Shown: positions 1 through 5,687 of the stretch, in pieces
Layout: every line of letters begins with the position of its first letter
How positions within the stretch are numbered: position 1 is the first letter of the stretch
Source: an uncultured Capnocytophaga sp.
Lineage (GTDB): Bacteria > Bacteroidota > Bacteroidia > Flavobacteriales > Flavobacteriaceae
Assembly (NCBI GenBank): GCA_915070235.1
Contig: CAJZFM010000097.1
Coordinates: 1 to 7,511, forward strand
Direction of reading: 5' to 3'
Length of the DNA stretch: 7,511 bases
Notes under the pieces: model-generated
Told to the model about the DNA's origin: nothing
The model's database searches: none
Seen by the model: only the letters and a program-made list of their open reading frames with translations
Position numbers and translations under genes: made by a program

Positions 1-374
1 AGAAGAAGGTACGTGTATATGTAGAGGACAGCAAGGGCGAGCTTAAGGAAGAGAACGGTGGCAAGGTGGCTTGCGGACATTCGGTATTCATGTACAAAGA
101 GTTTATGGATGTAGTGATACCAAACTTCTTTACACCGAATGGAGATGGTCAGTATGACACATGGGCACCGCTTAACTTGGCCAGCTATCCGAATGCAGAG
201 ACTGTGATCTACGATCGTTACGGACGTAAGATAGCCACACTCAACAACAAGGAAGAGTGGGACGGAACCTACGGAGGCGAAGCCCTTCCAACAGGTGATT
301 ACTGGTATATCCTACGCCTTAACGAACCTGATGATAACAGAACCTTCAAAGGACACTTTACACTCTATCGTTAG
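1..374 (+). CDS. C-terminal part of a T9SS-exported protein with type B sorting domain (5' truncated)
   Basis: The reading frame enters from the left edge (first full codon at base 3) and stops at TAG 372-374, so only the last 123 residues are visible. A GTG at 66 is just an internal valine codon. From about residue 37 the sequence follows the gliding-motility-associated C-terminal family (CHU_C type, T9SS type B): FTPNGDGQYDTW, then a YP, then YDRYGRKIA, then EEWDGTYGGEALPTGDYWY, and a basic end GHFTLYR. In this family the domain takes the protein through the outer membrane by the type IX system, after which the protein is released or attached at the surface. The upstream functional part (often adhesin-like repeats or an enzyme) is outside the window, so its role is unknown. 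A terminator at 461-497 ends the unit. The stop codon is also the first three bases of a heptamer array and is followed at once by an in-frame TGA. Confidence 0.88.
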   Translation, partial: KKVRVYVEDSKGELKEENGGKVACGHSVFMYKEFMDVVIPNFFTPNGDGQYDTWAPLNLASYPNAETVIYDRYGRKIATLNNKEEWDGTYGGEALPTGDYWYILRLNEPDDNRTFKGHFTLYR

Positions 375-427
375 TGAATAGTGAAGAATGAATAGTGAAG
401 AGTGAAGAGTGAAGAGTGAAGAGTGAA
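372..427 (+). repeat. Tandem 7-bp repeat array, 8 units (TAGTGAA / GAGTGAA)
   Basis: Eight contiguous heptamers can be read: TAGTGAA twice, GAATGAA, TAGTGAA, then GAGTGAA four times. The first unit contains the stop codon of the upstream gene. In the register used for the other arrays the unit is GTGAAKA, a member of the RTGANNA family seen again at 556-618, 4475-4557 and 6589-6652. Four identical adjacent units suggest recent slippage. Only the pattern is seen; a function is not established. Confidence 0.9.
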
Positions 428-460
428 AATGCCTGAAGAAGGATATAACAATAACTATAG

Positions 461-497
461 AAGAGAGACTTTCCAGAGATGGGAAGTCTCTTTTTTT
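461..497 (+). terminator. Rho-independent terminator of the T9SS-protein gene
   Basis: AGAGACTTTCC (464-474) pairs with GGGAAGTCTCT (481-491) over 11 bp, with one G-T wobble and a 6-nt loop. The stem is followed by seven T (491-497). Flanking A residues at 461-462 can pair with the start of the T run. It lies 87 nt after the stop codon, just beyond the heptamer array. Confidence 0.87.
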
Positions 498-555
498 ATC
501 CCCCTTTCCCCCGAAGGGAGAAAAACGTACGCTACGATGCCTAGCGTCTAATAAC

Positions 556-618
556 TTGTCATTTGTAATTAATCACTAATCACTGTTCACTATTCACTGT
601 TCACTGTTCATTAGTCAC
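556..618 (-). repeat. Tandem 7-bp repeat array, about 9 degenerate units, opposite orientation
   Basis: On the plus strand the units read TTGTCAT, TTGTAAT, TAATCAC, TAATCAC, TGTTCAC, TATTCAC, TGTTCAC, TGTTCAT, TAGTCAC. On the minus strand they are RTGANNA-type units such as GTGAACA, GTGAATA and GTGATTA. The array is inverted relative to the one at 372-427 and faces atpB, about 57 bp before its promoter box. One unit (TTGTAAT) departs from the TGA core. Confidence 0.85.
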
Positions 619-674
619 TATCGTTGTCCTCTTAAAAAAAACAAAAAATATAAGTAAAAGTAAAAATAAAAGTG

Positions 675-682
675 TATCTTTG
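675..682 (+). promoter_or_regulatory. -7 promoter box of the atp operon (TATCTTTG)
   Basis: TATCTTTG matches the Bacteroidota -7 consensus TAnnTTTG and lies 46 bp before the atpB ATG, giving a leader of roughly 40 nt. No TTG/TTTG -33 element is found at the usual distance; the region upstream is an A-rich tract, so the match rests on the -7 box alone. Confidence 0.65.
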
Positions 683-728
683 TACCTCAAAATAAAATAT
701 ACGCGACATCAATAATAATTACTAAAAG

Positions 729-1799
729 ATGATACGAAAAATCATTAGTAAGTGGCTGTTTTTAAGTTTGTTAGTGCTTCCTTTTGCGGGGAGAGCTGCT
801 GCAGATGAGACCCCTACCGAGGGGCAAGAGGAGGATTACACGAGCATAGTGATGCACCACATTGCCGACTCTCATGATTATCACTTATTTGACTGGAAAG
901 GGCATCCTGTAAGTCTCTCCTTGCCTATTATCCTTTGGACAGATCAGGGCTTGGTTACTTTCCTCTCTAACGAATTTCATCACGATGACAAAGGAACAGT
1001 CGTGGTGGCCAAAGGAAATCAATATTTTGTGCGTGTACATGGGCAGATCTACTACACCGATGCTCAAGGACAAATCTCCTATGATGAAAATCACCAAGTA
1101 ACCAATGCACGCCCCTTGGACTTTTCTATAACTAAGAACGTATTGTTACTTTTTCTCATTGCACTACTTATGGTGCTTGCTTTTACTTCTATAGCACGTT
1201 CTTACAAGAAAAACCCTAAAGCACCTAAGGGCTTGGCCAATCTTTTGGAAATGCTGATTGTCTTTGTTCGCGACGATATTGCCCGTCCTAACATAGGAGA
1301 CAAAAAATATGAGCGCTATATGCCTTATTTGCTTACTGTTTTCTTTTTGATTCTCATAGGAAACCTCTTGGGATTGGTGCCTATTATCTCAGGTACCCTT
1401 ACCAATGATATTATATTCACAGGAACATTGGCCTTGCTTACTTTCCTTATCACAACCTTCAGTGGGAATGGTCACTATTGGAAACATATCTTTGCTACCC
1501 CAGGGGTACCTGTATGGTTGGCACCTATTATGATTCCTGTGGAGGTAATCGGAATGCTTACCAAGCCTTTCTCCCTTATGATCCGACTTTTTGCCAATAT
1601 TACCGCAGGGCATATCATTATTTTGAGCCTCGTAGGGCTTATCTTTACCTTTAAGACTGTTTTGGTATCCCCAGTATCGGTAGCCTTTGCGCTCTTTATC
1701 AGTATCTTGGAGCTATTGGTGGCCTTTATCCAAGCCTATGTCTTCACCTTGCTTTCTGCCTTGTTCATAGGAGGCGCAGTAGCCGAAGAACATCACTAA
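729..1799 (+). CDS. atpB: F1F0 ATP synthase subunit a
   Basis: Membrane stator subunit a (356 aa), which forms the proton half-channels and works against the c-ring. Residues 8-24 form a signal peptide with likely cleavage near A25. A hydrophilic periplasmic domain of about 110 residues follows, including HHIADSHDYH (43-52); this extension is usual in Bacteroidota and makes the protein longer than the roughly 270-aa proteobacterial form. From about residue 134 there are membrane helices. The essential arginine is R286 in LMIRLFANITAGH, matching E. coli R210, and Q335 in AFIQAYVF sits near the position of E. coli Q252. The ATG at 729 is chosen because it directly precedes the signal peptide. 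It is first in the operon, 59 nt before atpE. Confidence 0.97.
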   Translation: MIRKIISKWLFLSLLVLPFAGRAAADETPTEGQEEDYTSIVMHHIADSHDYHLFDWKGHPVSLSLPIILWTDQGLVTFLSNEFHHDDKGTVVVAKGNQYFVRVHGQIYYTDAQGQISYDENHQVTNARPLDFSITKNVLLLFLIALLMVLAFTSIARSYKKNPKAPKGLANLLEMLIVFVRDDIARPNIGDKKYERYMPYLLTVFFLILIGNLLGLVPIISGTLTNDIIFTGTLALLTFLITTFSGNGHYWKHIFATPGVPVWLAPIMIPVEVIGMLTKPFSLMIRLFANITAGHIIILSLVGLIFTFKTVLVSPVSVAFALFISILELLVAFIQAYVFTLLSALFIGGAVAEEHH

Positions 1800-1855
1800 G
1801 ATAGGGAAAGAATATTCTAAAAACAAGTAAACATTAAACATATTAAATAAATTAA

Positions 1856-2059
<204 letters not shown>

Positions 2060-2073
2060 GCTGTACACAGGAC

Positions 2074-2104
2074 ACCGTTCTGTAACGGTTGGTTGCAGAA
2101 CGGT
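2074..2104 (+). promoter_or_regulatory. Intercistronic 13-bp hairpin between atpE and atpF
   Basis: ACCGTTCTGTAAC (2074-2086) pairs with GTTGCAGAACGGT (2092-2104) over 13 bp with one wobble and a GGTTG loop. It starts 15 nt after the atpE stop and is followed by only a weak T run (TTCTTTAAAA). AACGGTT occurs twice (2084-2090 and 2099-2105), so ACCGTT could instead close a short 6-bp hairpin with the nearer copy. A role as 3' stabiliser or partial terminator for atpE mRNA is inference. Confidence 0.72.
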
Positions 2105-2149
2105 TCTTTAAAACCAAGAAGTCATTACGAAAAAGAAAAATAAAAATAC

Positions 2150-2641
2150 ATGAATATCATCCATCCTGAAAGTCTTAGTTTTTGGACACTGATTGTCTTT
2201 GTTTGCTTATTACTCTTGCTTCGAGCCTTTGCATGGAAGCCAATTCTCAAGGCCTTGAAAGAGCGTGAGACCTCTATCAATAATGCTTTGGAGGCCGCCG
2301 ATAAGGCCAAAGCAGAAATGGCTAACCTTCAGGCCGACAATGAAAAACTCTTGGCCGAGGCACGACAAGAGCGTGAGGCTATCCTCAAGGAAGCTCGTGA
2401 GATCAAGGAGCGTATTGTCTCTCAGGCAAAAGACGAAGCTCATGAGGAAAGTGAGAAACTACTTGCCCATGCCAAAGCCTCTATAGAGAGTGAAAAGAAA
2501 ATGGCTATAGCCGAGATCAAACAGCAGATTGCCACCCTTTCTTTGGATATTGCCAAGAAAGTGCTTACCAAGGAACTCGCCTCAGAGGTGAAACAAGAGA
2601 AACTCGTAGAAAGTTTGTTGAACGAAATTAACATCAAATGA
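2150..2641 (+). CDS. atpF: F1F0 ATP synthase subunit b
   Basis: Peripheral-stalk subunit b (163 aa), linking subunit a in the membrane to delta and the catalytic head. One N-terminal transmembrane helix lies at about residues 9-28 (FWTLIVFVCLLLLL), followed by FAWKPI, the junction typical of this family. The rest is a long, highly charged, Ala/Glu/Lys-rich helix (about 33-150) that fits the dimeric coiled coil, ending in the delta-binding tail. The length is normal. The TGA stop (2639-2641) overlaps the atpH start in ATGA, which suggests translational coupling of b and delta, partners in the stalk. The start is the first ATG before the membrane helix. Confidence 0.96.
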   Translation: MNIIHPESLSFWTLIVFVCLLLLLRAFAWKPILKALKERETSINNALEAADKAKAEMANLQADNEKLLAEARQEREAILKEAREIKERIVSQAKDEAHEESEKLLAHAKASIESEKKMAIAEIKQQIATLSLDIAKKVLTKELASEVKQEKLVESLLNEINIK

Positions 2642-3186
2642 TAAACTCCAGTAAAGTAGCCAAGCGATATGCTAAAGCACTCTTAGACTATAGTATAGAG
2701 AAGCACGAGGAAGATAATTTTTCCCAAGAAATATCCTCCTTGGTAGAGGTCGTCCGCGAGAATCCAGACCTTCGAGCACTCTTACACTCTCCTATAGTAA
2801 GAATGGAGATAAAGCATAAGGTGCTACAAGAGGTCTTCTCTCAGCGTTCGCCTATGCTGAACCTCTTGATAGAGGTACTTGTGGAAAATAAGCGTGTTTC
2901 TGACCTTTATGATATAGCACGCGAGTATGTGATCCAGTACAACCGTTACAAAGGGAAAACTACGGCGTATTTGACTACAGCAACAGAATTGCCAGAAACG
3001 CTTAAGGAACAGTTTGTTCAGAAAGCTATAGCCCTAAGTGGGGGTAAAAAAATCACTTTGGAAACCAGAGTAGAACCACAGCTCATAGGAGGCTTTATCC
3101 TCCGTATAGATGACTTGCAGTACAATGCAAGTATTGCTCATAAGCTATATGGAATCCGTGAGCAATTGAGTGAGAACGTTTATTGA
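2638..3186 (+). CDS. atpH: F1F0 ATP synthase subunit delta
   Basis: OSCP/delta subunit (182 aa), which joins the top of the F1 head to the b stalk. The N-terminal helical domain opens with KVAKRYAKALLDYSIE (about 6-21), the family signature. The C-terminal part ends with the conserved EPQLIGGFILRIDDLQYNAS (about 147-166). Length is normal for the family. Its ATG overlaps the atpF stop by 4 bases. An intrinsic terminator follows 19 nt after the stop, so this is the last gene of the unit. In related bacteria I expect atpA and atpG to follow directly; here they do not. Confidence 0.95.
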   Translation: MINSSKVAKRYAKALLDYSIEKHEEDNFSQEISSLVEVVRENPDLRALLHSPIVRMEIKHKVLQEVFSQRSPMLNLLIEVLVENKRVSDLYDIAREYVIQYNRYKGKTTAYLTTATELPETLKEQFVQKAIALSGGKKITLETRVEPQLIGGFILRIDDLQYNASIAHKLYGIREQLSENVY

Positions 3187-3205
3187 AGTTTGTACAAGTG
3201 TTTGC

Positions 3206-3240
3206 AGAGGCTGTCCGAAAAGGGTAGCCTCTTATTTTTT
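3206..3240 (+). terminator. Rho-independent terminator after atpH
   Basis: AGAGGCTGTCC (3206-3216) pairs with GGGTAGCCTCT (3222-3232) in an 11-bp stem with two central G-T wobbles and a GAAAA loop, followed by TTATTTTTT. It closes atpBEFH and makes an atpA further downstream on the same transcript unlikely. Confidence 0.9.
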
Positions 3241-3260
3241 GAAAAAGATTTTTTTTCTAC

Positions 3261-3290
3261 TTGTCTTTTTAGTGAAAAGTTGTAATTTTG
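3261..3290 (+). promoter_or_regulatory. Promoter of the MFS transporter gene (TTG / TAATTTTG)
   Basis: TAATTTTG (3283-3290) matches the -7 box TAnnTTTG. TTG at 3261-3263 serves as -33 element with a 19-bp spacer, inside the range usual in flavobacteria. The box ends 25 bp before the ATG, giving a leader of about 20 nt. It lies directly after the atp terminator, so the transporter is an independent unit. Confidence 0.75.
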
Positions 3291-3315
3291 CAGCCCTTTT
3301 CAAATAGATAATCCA

Positions 3316-4485
3316 ATGAAAATGATACGTCAACTTTTCCCTTTAGCTATAGGAGGGATTGCCTTAGGAAGTACCGAATTTATCCCTATGGGGCTTATGC
3401 GCACCATGGGGCAGAGCCTTGCCCTGAGTGATAGTCAGGTGGGTCGCTTTATTGCGGCCTATGCCATAGGAGTAGTAGTAGGAGCTCCTACCCTTGTAGG
3501 CCTAAGTACCCGCTTTCAGCCTCAGCGTGTGCTTATTGCTCTTATGTTGCTCTTTACCCTTTTTAATGGGCTTTTTGCGGTGATGCCGTCATATTCGTTA
3601 CTGTTGGTATCTCGCTTTTTTTCGGGGCTGCCACATGGGGCCTTCTTTGGGGTAGGAGCGATAGTAGCCAAGCAGCTGGCGCCCAAGGACAAGGAGGCTA
3701 TGGCTATTTCAGTCATGTTTGGTGGGCTGACTATAGCCAACTTGCTGGTGATTCCACTATTCACGCACTTGGGGACAGTACTTGGTTGGCGTCCTGTGAT
3801 GGGTATGATAGCAGCCTTGGGGCTTATCACAGCCTCTTGTATTTTCTTGTTTTTGCCAAAGGTAGATTATGATAAGGATAAGACCCTTTGGAAGGAGTTG
3901 CAGCACTTCTTTTCGGTACCTTCCATGCTATTGCTTGTGATTACAGCTTTGGGTTGTGGGGGATTGTTCTCATGGCTAAGCTATATAGAGCCACTGATGC
4001 TGGATCATGCAGGATTGCCAAAGAGTCAAATGCCTACACTGATGATAATAGTGGGATTGGGTATGGTAGTGGGGAATTTCTTTGGAGGCTGGCTTACTGA
4101 CAAGTTACACTTGGTACGTGCCAGTGTTATCGTCTTTATTTCTATGATCAGCGTTTTGCTTATTGTATTTTTCTTCTCTCATCTGCTTTGGTTAGCTTGG
4201 GGCTTGACTTTCGTCTGTGCGGTAGTGGCCATGTCGGTAGGAGCACCGCTGAATATGATGATGTTCCGTGTTTCCCCTCAAGCCCAAATGATGGGGGCTG
4301 CCTTTATGCAAGCAGCTTTTAACTTGGCTAATACGCTGGGAGCCTACCTTGGAGGAAAGCCTTTAGACCATGGATATACAGCCAATTACCCATCTCTGGT
4401 AGGGGCAGGTATGGCTTCGGCAGGATTCCTCTGCGCAATCTTTCTATATACCAAGTATGGGAAACTCTTTAGAAATGACCAATGA
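3316..4485 (+). CDS. Major facilitator superfamily (DHA1) transporter, AraJ-like
   Basis: Inner-membrane secondary transporter of 389 aa with about 12 hydrophobic helices, the usual DHA1 size. Several stretches match E. coli AraJ as I remember it: the N-terminal GSTEFIPMG (19-27) with its helix-1 acid E21, YAIGVVVGAPTLVGLSTRF (49-67, the degenerate loop 2-3 motif A region), SGLPHGAFFGVGAIV (103-117) and the late AAFNLANTLGAYLGG. A motif-A echo, GGWLTDKL, lies in the second half, as expected from the 6+6 repeat. AraJ and relatives are proton-driven exporters whose substrate (sugar, amino acid or drug) is often unknown, and nothing here fixes it. The ATG at 3316 follows its own promoter; a second Met two codons later is possible. 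The last codons already run into heptamer units, and the TGA stop lies within one. Confidence 0.9.
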   Translation: MKMIRQLFPLAIGGIALGSTEFIPMGLMRTMGQSLALSDSQVGRFIAAYAIGVVVGAPTLVGLSTRFQPQRVLIALMLLFTLFNGLFAVMPSYSLLLVSRFFSGLPHGAFFGVGAIVAKQLAPKDKEAMAISVMFGGLTIANLLVIPLFTHLGTVLGWRPVMGMIAALGLITASCIFLFLPKVDYDKDKTLWKELQHFFSVPSMLLLVITALGCGGLFSWLSYIEPLMLDHAGLPKSQMPTLMIIVGLGMVVGNFFGGWLTDKLHLVRASVIVFISMISVLLIVFFFSHLLWLAWGLTFVCAVVAMSVGAPLNMMMFRVSPQAQMMGAAFMQAAFNLANTLGAYLGGKPLDHGYTANYPSLVGAGMASAGFLCAIFLYTKYGKLFRNDQ

Positions 4486-4557
4486 CAAGTGACTAATGAC
4501 AAGTGACTAGTGACAAACACTATTGTTATTAGTCACTTGTCATTAGTCGCTTGTCAT
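4475..4557. repeat. Head-to-head 7-bp repeat arrays forming a 36-bp hairpin between convergent genes
   Basis: The left arm has six units: ATGACCA, ATGACAA, GTGACTA, ATGACAA, GTGACTA, GTGACAA (4475-4516). The right arm has five inverted units: TTGTTAT, TAGTCAC, TTGTCAT, TAGTCGC, TTGTCAT (4523-4557). Bases 4481-4516 pair with 4523-4558 over 36 bp with no break, with three G-T wobbles (4490/4549, 4510/4529, 4512/4527) and a loop of only six bases (ACACTA). The plus-strand stop TGA (4483-4485) is inside one arm and the minus-strand stop TAA (4559-4557) ends in the other, so the element fills the junction. There is no clear T run on either side, so it is not a textbook intrinsic terminator. Confidence 0.93.
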
Positions 4558-4970
4558 TAAAAGAAGCTATCAAGCATATCCCCATATTCTTTTTTAGTTC
4601 TGGAGATCAATGCACGAGCGATACCTAAGTTGGCTTTTTCTCTGTCTAAAGCGGTGATGGAGAAGAATTTACCTTGTCCAGAGACCATCATCATGAAAGT
4701 GATTTTGTTGGTTTCTATAAGCACAAAGTCCAATTCCAGTGTCCCCATAGTCTTGATACTGGATACTACTTGCTTTATCTGATTGATAATGGTAAGGTGA
4801 AAAGCAGATCCCTGCTCTATGAGTTTTGCCACCTCGTCATTACCAGAAGATTTGGCCAAGGTAGTACCATCAGCACAGCTTAAGATCCCGTAGAAAAGAA
4901 AACCAGATAACTCGCGGTGGATTTCTTCACAATGCTTGTTGAGTAGTTCTTGTAATTCTGCTCCAGTCAT
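4557..4970 (-). CDS. Small cytosolic protein, Roadblock/LC7-like
   Basis: A 137-aa soluble protein with no signal peptide or membrane segment. An N-terminal helix (about 3-22) is followed by FLFYGILSCADGTTLAKSS (24-42), a central helix (about 45-72), two hydrophobic strands (TLELDFVLIET and ITFMMMVSG) and LDREKANLGIARALI (108-122). This order of strand, DG turn, long helix, paired strands, then 'NLG' and a final helix resembles the Roadblock/LC7 fold of MglB-type regulators that act on small GTPases; the link rests on pattern only. No MglA-like GTPase is in the window. It has its own promoter (4996-5024) and converges on the transporter gene, with a heptamer hairpin at the shared 3' end. The stop TAA is followed at once by an in-frame TGA. 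Confidence 0.85.
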   Translation of the reverse strand: MTGAELQELLNKHCEEIHRELSGFLFYGILSCADGTTLAKSSGNDEVAKLIEQGSAFHLTIINQIKQVVSSIKTMGTLELDFVLIETNKITFMMMVSGQGKFFSITALDREKANLGIARALISRTKKEYGDMLDSFF

Positions 4971-4995
4971 GGCTTAAAGGGTTTTAAAGTTCATG

Positions 4996-5024
4996 CAAAT
5001 CTACAAAAATTTTTTTAAACCAAA
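4996..5024 (-). promoter_or_regulatory. Promoter of the Roadblock-like gene (TTTG / TAGATTTG, minus strand)
   Basis: Read on the minus strand, TTTG (5024-5021) is followed after 17 bp by TAGATTTG (5003-4996), a TAnnTTTG match. The box ends 25 bp before the ATG at 4970, giving a leader of about 20 nt, the same geometry as the transporter promoter. Confidence 0.75.
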
Positions 5025-5212
5025 GGTGTATTTTTATTATTTTTTCAGTGATTGTTGACATTTAACACCCTTTATAACTCAGTAGTTTAAGTATTTGTTG
5101 TTTTAACGCTTGTATTTGATTGTAAAACAAAGAATTAGAAAAACGTGTTATAGGTTTCTTTTATACTTGGATAGGAGATTATCGTTTTTATCTCTATGGT
5201 GTTAAAAATAGG

Positions 5213-5240
5213 TTTGATGTTATTTTTTTTGCTATCTTTG
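5213..5240 (+). promoter_or_regulatory. Promoter(s) of the Cys/His protein and lipoprotein unit
   Basis: TATCTTTG (5233-5240) matches the -7 box, and TTTG (5213-5216), 16 bp upstream, can serve as -33. The box ends only five bases before the ATG at 5246, so the mRNA would be leaderless or nearly so. The upstream TTTG is itself part of TAGGTTTG (5209-5216), another TAnnTTTG match that would give a normal leader of about 25 nt. Two alternative promoters are therefore possible. Confidence 0.6.
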
Positions 5241-5245
5241 TAGCA

Positions 5246-5626
5246 ATGAAAAAAGCAGCAAGTGGCATAGCGATTCTCTTGAGCGTTGTCTTCTTGTACA
5301 ATGCAATACTTAGTGGATATTACCTCTCGTATTTTCTGCTAAGCAAGGGGGCATTTGTGGCTGCTTATTGCCAGAATAAGGCACGTCCGCAGTTGCATTG
5401 TGAGGGTGCCTGCAAGTTTGCCCAGCTGACCAAAGAGCAAACCGATGCGCCCGTCTCCCAAGAAAAGGTATTTACCTTACCTGAAGTCTTCTTCCAAGAG
5501 TTTCCCCAATGGGAGTTAGCCGATTTTCCTATCCATGTGAGTCATTGCTATTATTATATTTCTCTTACTATGCAAGAGGTTACACTCTCTTGGCTACACC
5601 CACCCATTATGGTGCTCAATGGTTAA
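5246..5626 (+). CDS. Small membrane-anchored Cys/His protein, function unknown (possible metal handling)
   Basis: A 126-aa protein with an N-terminal hydrophobic anchor or signal (about 7-32: GIAILLSVVFLYNA onward). It has a Cys/His-rich segment YCQNKARPQLHCEGACKFAQ (41-60) with C42, H51, C52 and C56, further H98, H100 and C101, and the ending WLHPPIMVLNG with H118. From memory, small Bacteroidota proteins share the pattern CxNKxxPxLxCxGxC and an HPP tail and often sit near metal or TonB-linked genes; I cannot name a characterised member. The cysteines and histidines would lie outside the cytoplasmic membrane and could bind a metal ion (inference). No other Met occurs before residue 109, so the ATG at 5246 is firm. 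The lipoprotein gene follows after 61 nt without a clear promoter, so co-transcription is likely. Confidence 0.82.
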   Translation: MKKAASGIAILLSVVFLYNAILSGYYLSYFLLSKGAFVAAYCQNKARPQLHCEGACKFAQLTKEQTDAPVSQEKVFTLPEVFFQEFPQWELADFPIHVSHCYYYISLTMQEVTLSWLHPPIMVLNG

Positions 5627-5656
5627 ACCAATAGCTCTATAACCAATAGTTCCATA
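5627..5656 (+). repeat. Two-copy 15-bp tandem repeat after the stop codon
   Basis: ACCAATAGCTCTATA (5627-5641) is followed directly by ACCAATAGTTCCATA (5642-5656), with two differences. A partial third copy (ATTCTATAATCAATT) may follow. It starts at the first base after the TAA of the upstream gene and lies between the two genes of the putative operon. Confidence 0.6.
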
Positions 5657-5687
5657 ATTCTATAATCAATTCTAAATTTAAAATCCA

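Larger units (their letters stand above)
375..728. other. 354-bp non-coding region between the T9SS gene and atpB
   Basis: No convincing ORF lies here on either strand. From left to right it holds the plus-sense heptamer array (to 427), a rho-independent terminator (461-497), a C-rich patch with a weak 5-bp inverted repeat (about 503-519), a 6-bp inverted repeat ACGCTA/TAGCGT (529-534 and 542-547, 7-nt loop), the opposed heptamer array (556-618), a purine/AT-rich tract and the atpB -7 box (675-682). Confidence 0.8.

Noticed and set aside
66..374. Independent 102-aa gene starting at GTG 66
   Set aside because: The frame is open to the left edge and the T9SS type B sorting domain is always the end of a larger protein; GTG 66 is an internal valine codon.
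529..547. ACGCTA/TAGCGT inverted repeat as a terminator or operator
   Set aside because: Only a 6-bp stem without a T run, too short to call; noted only in the description of the non-coding region.
372..618. Heptamer arrays as a CRISPR array
   Set aside because: The unit is 7 bp with no unique spacers, and no cas genes are present.
2210..2443. Minus-strand 77-aa ORF inside atpF
   Set aside because: A shadow of the Glu/Lys-rich coiled-coil codons of atpF; no independent signal.
3522..3830. Minus-strand 102-aa ORF
   Set aside because: It lies fully antisense inside the MFS gene, has low-complexity Ser/Pro/Lys composition and no promoter box.
4475..4557. Remnant of an insertion sequence or MITE
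   Set aside because: The inverted arms are made of 7-bp units, there is no target-site duplication or transposase, and the unit recurs at other gene ends with different copy number.
4674..4883. Plus-strand 69-aa ORF antisense to the Roadblock-like gene
   Set aside because: It lies wholly within the coding region of the opposite strand, with no promoter or recognisable domain.
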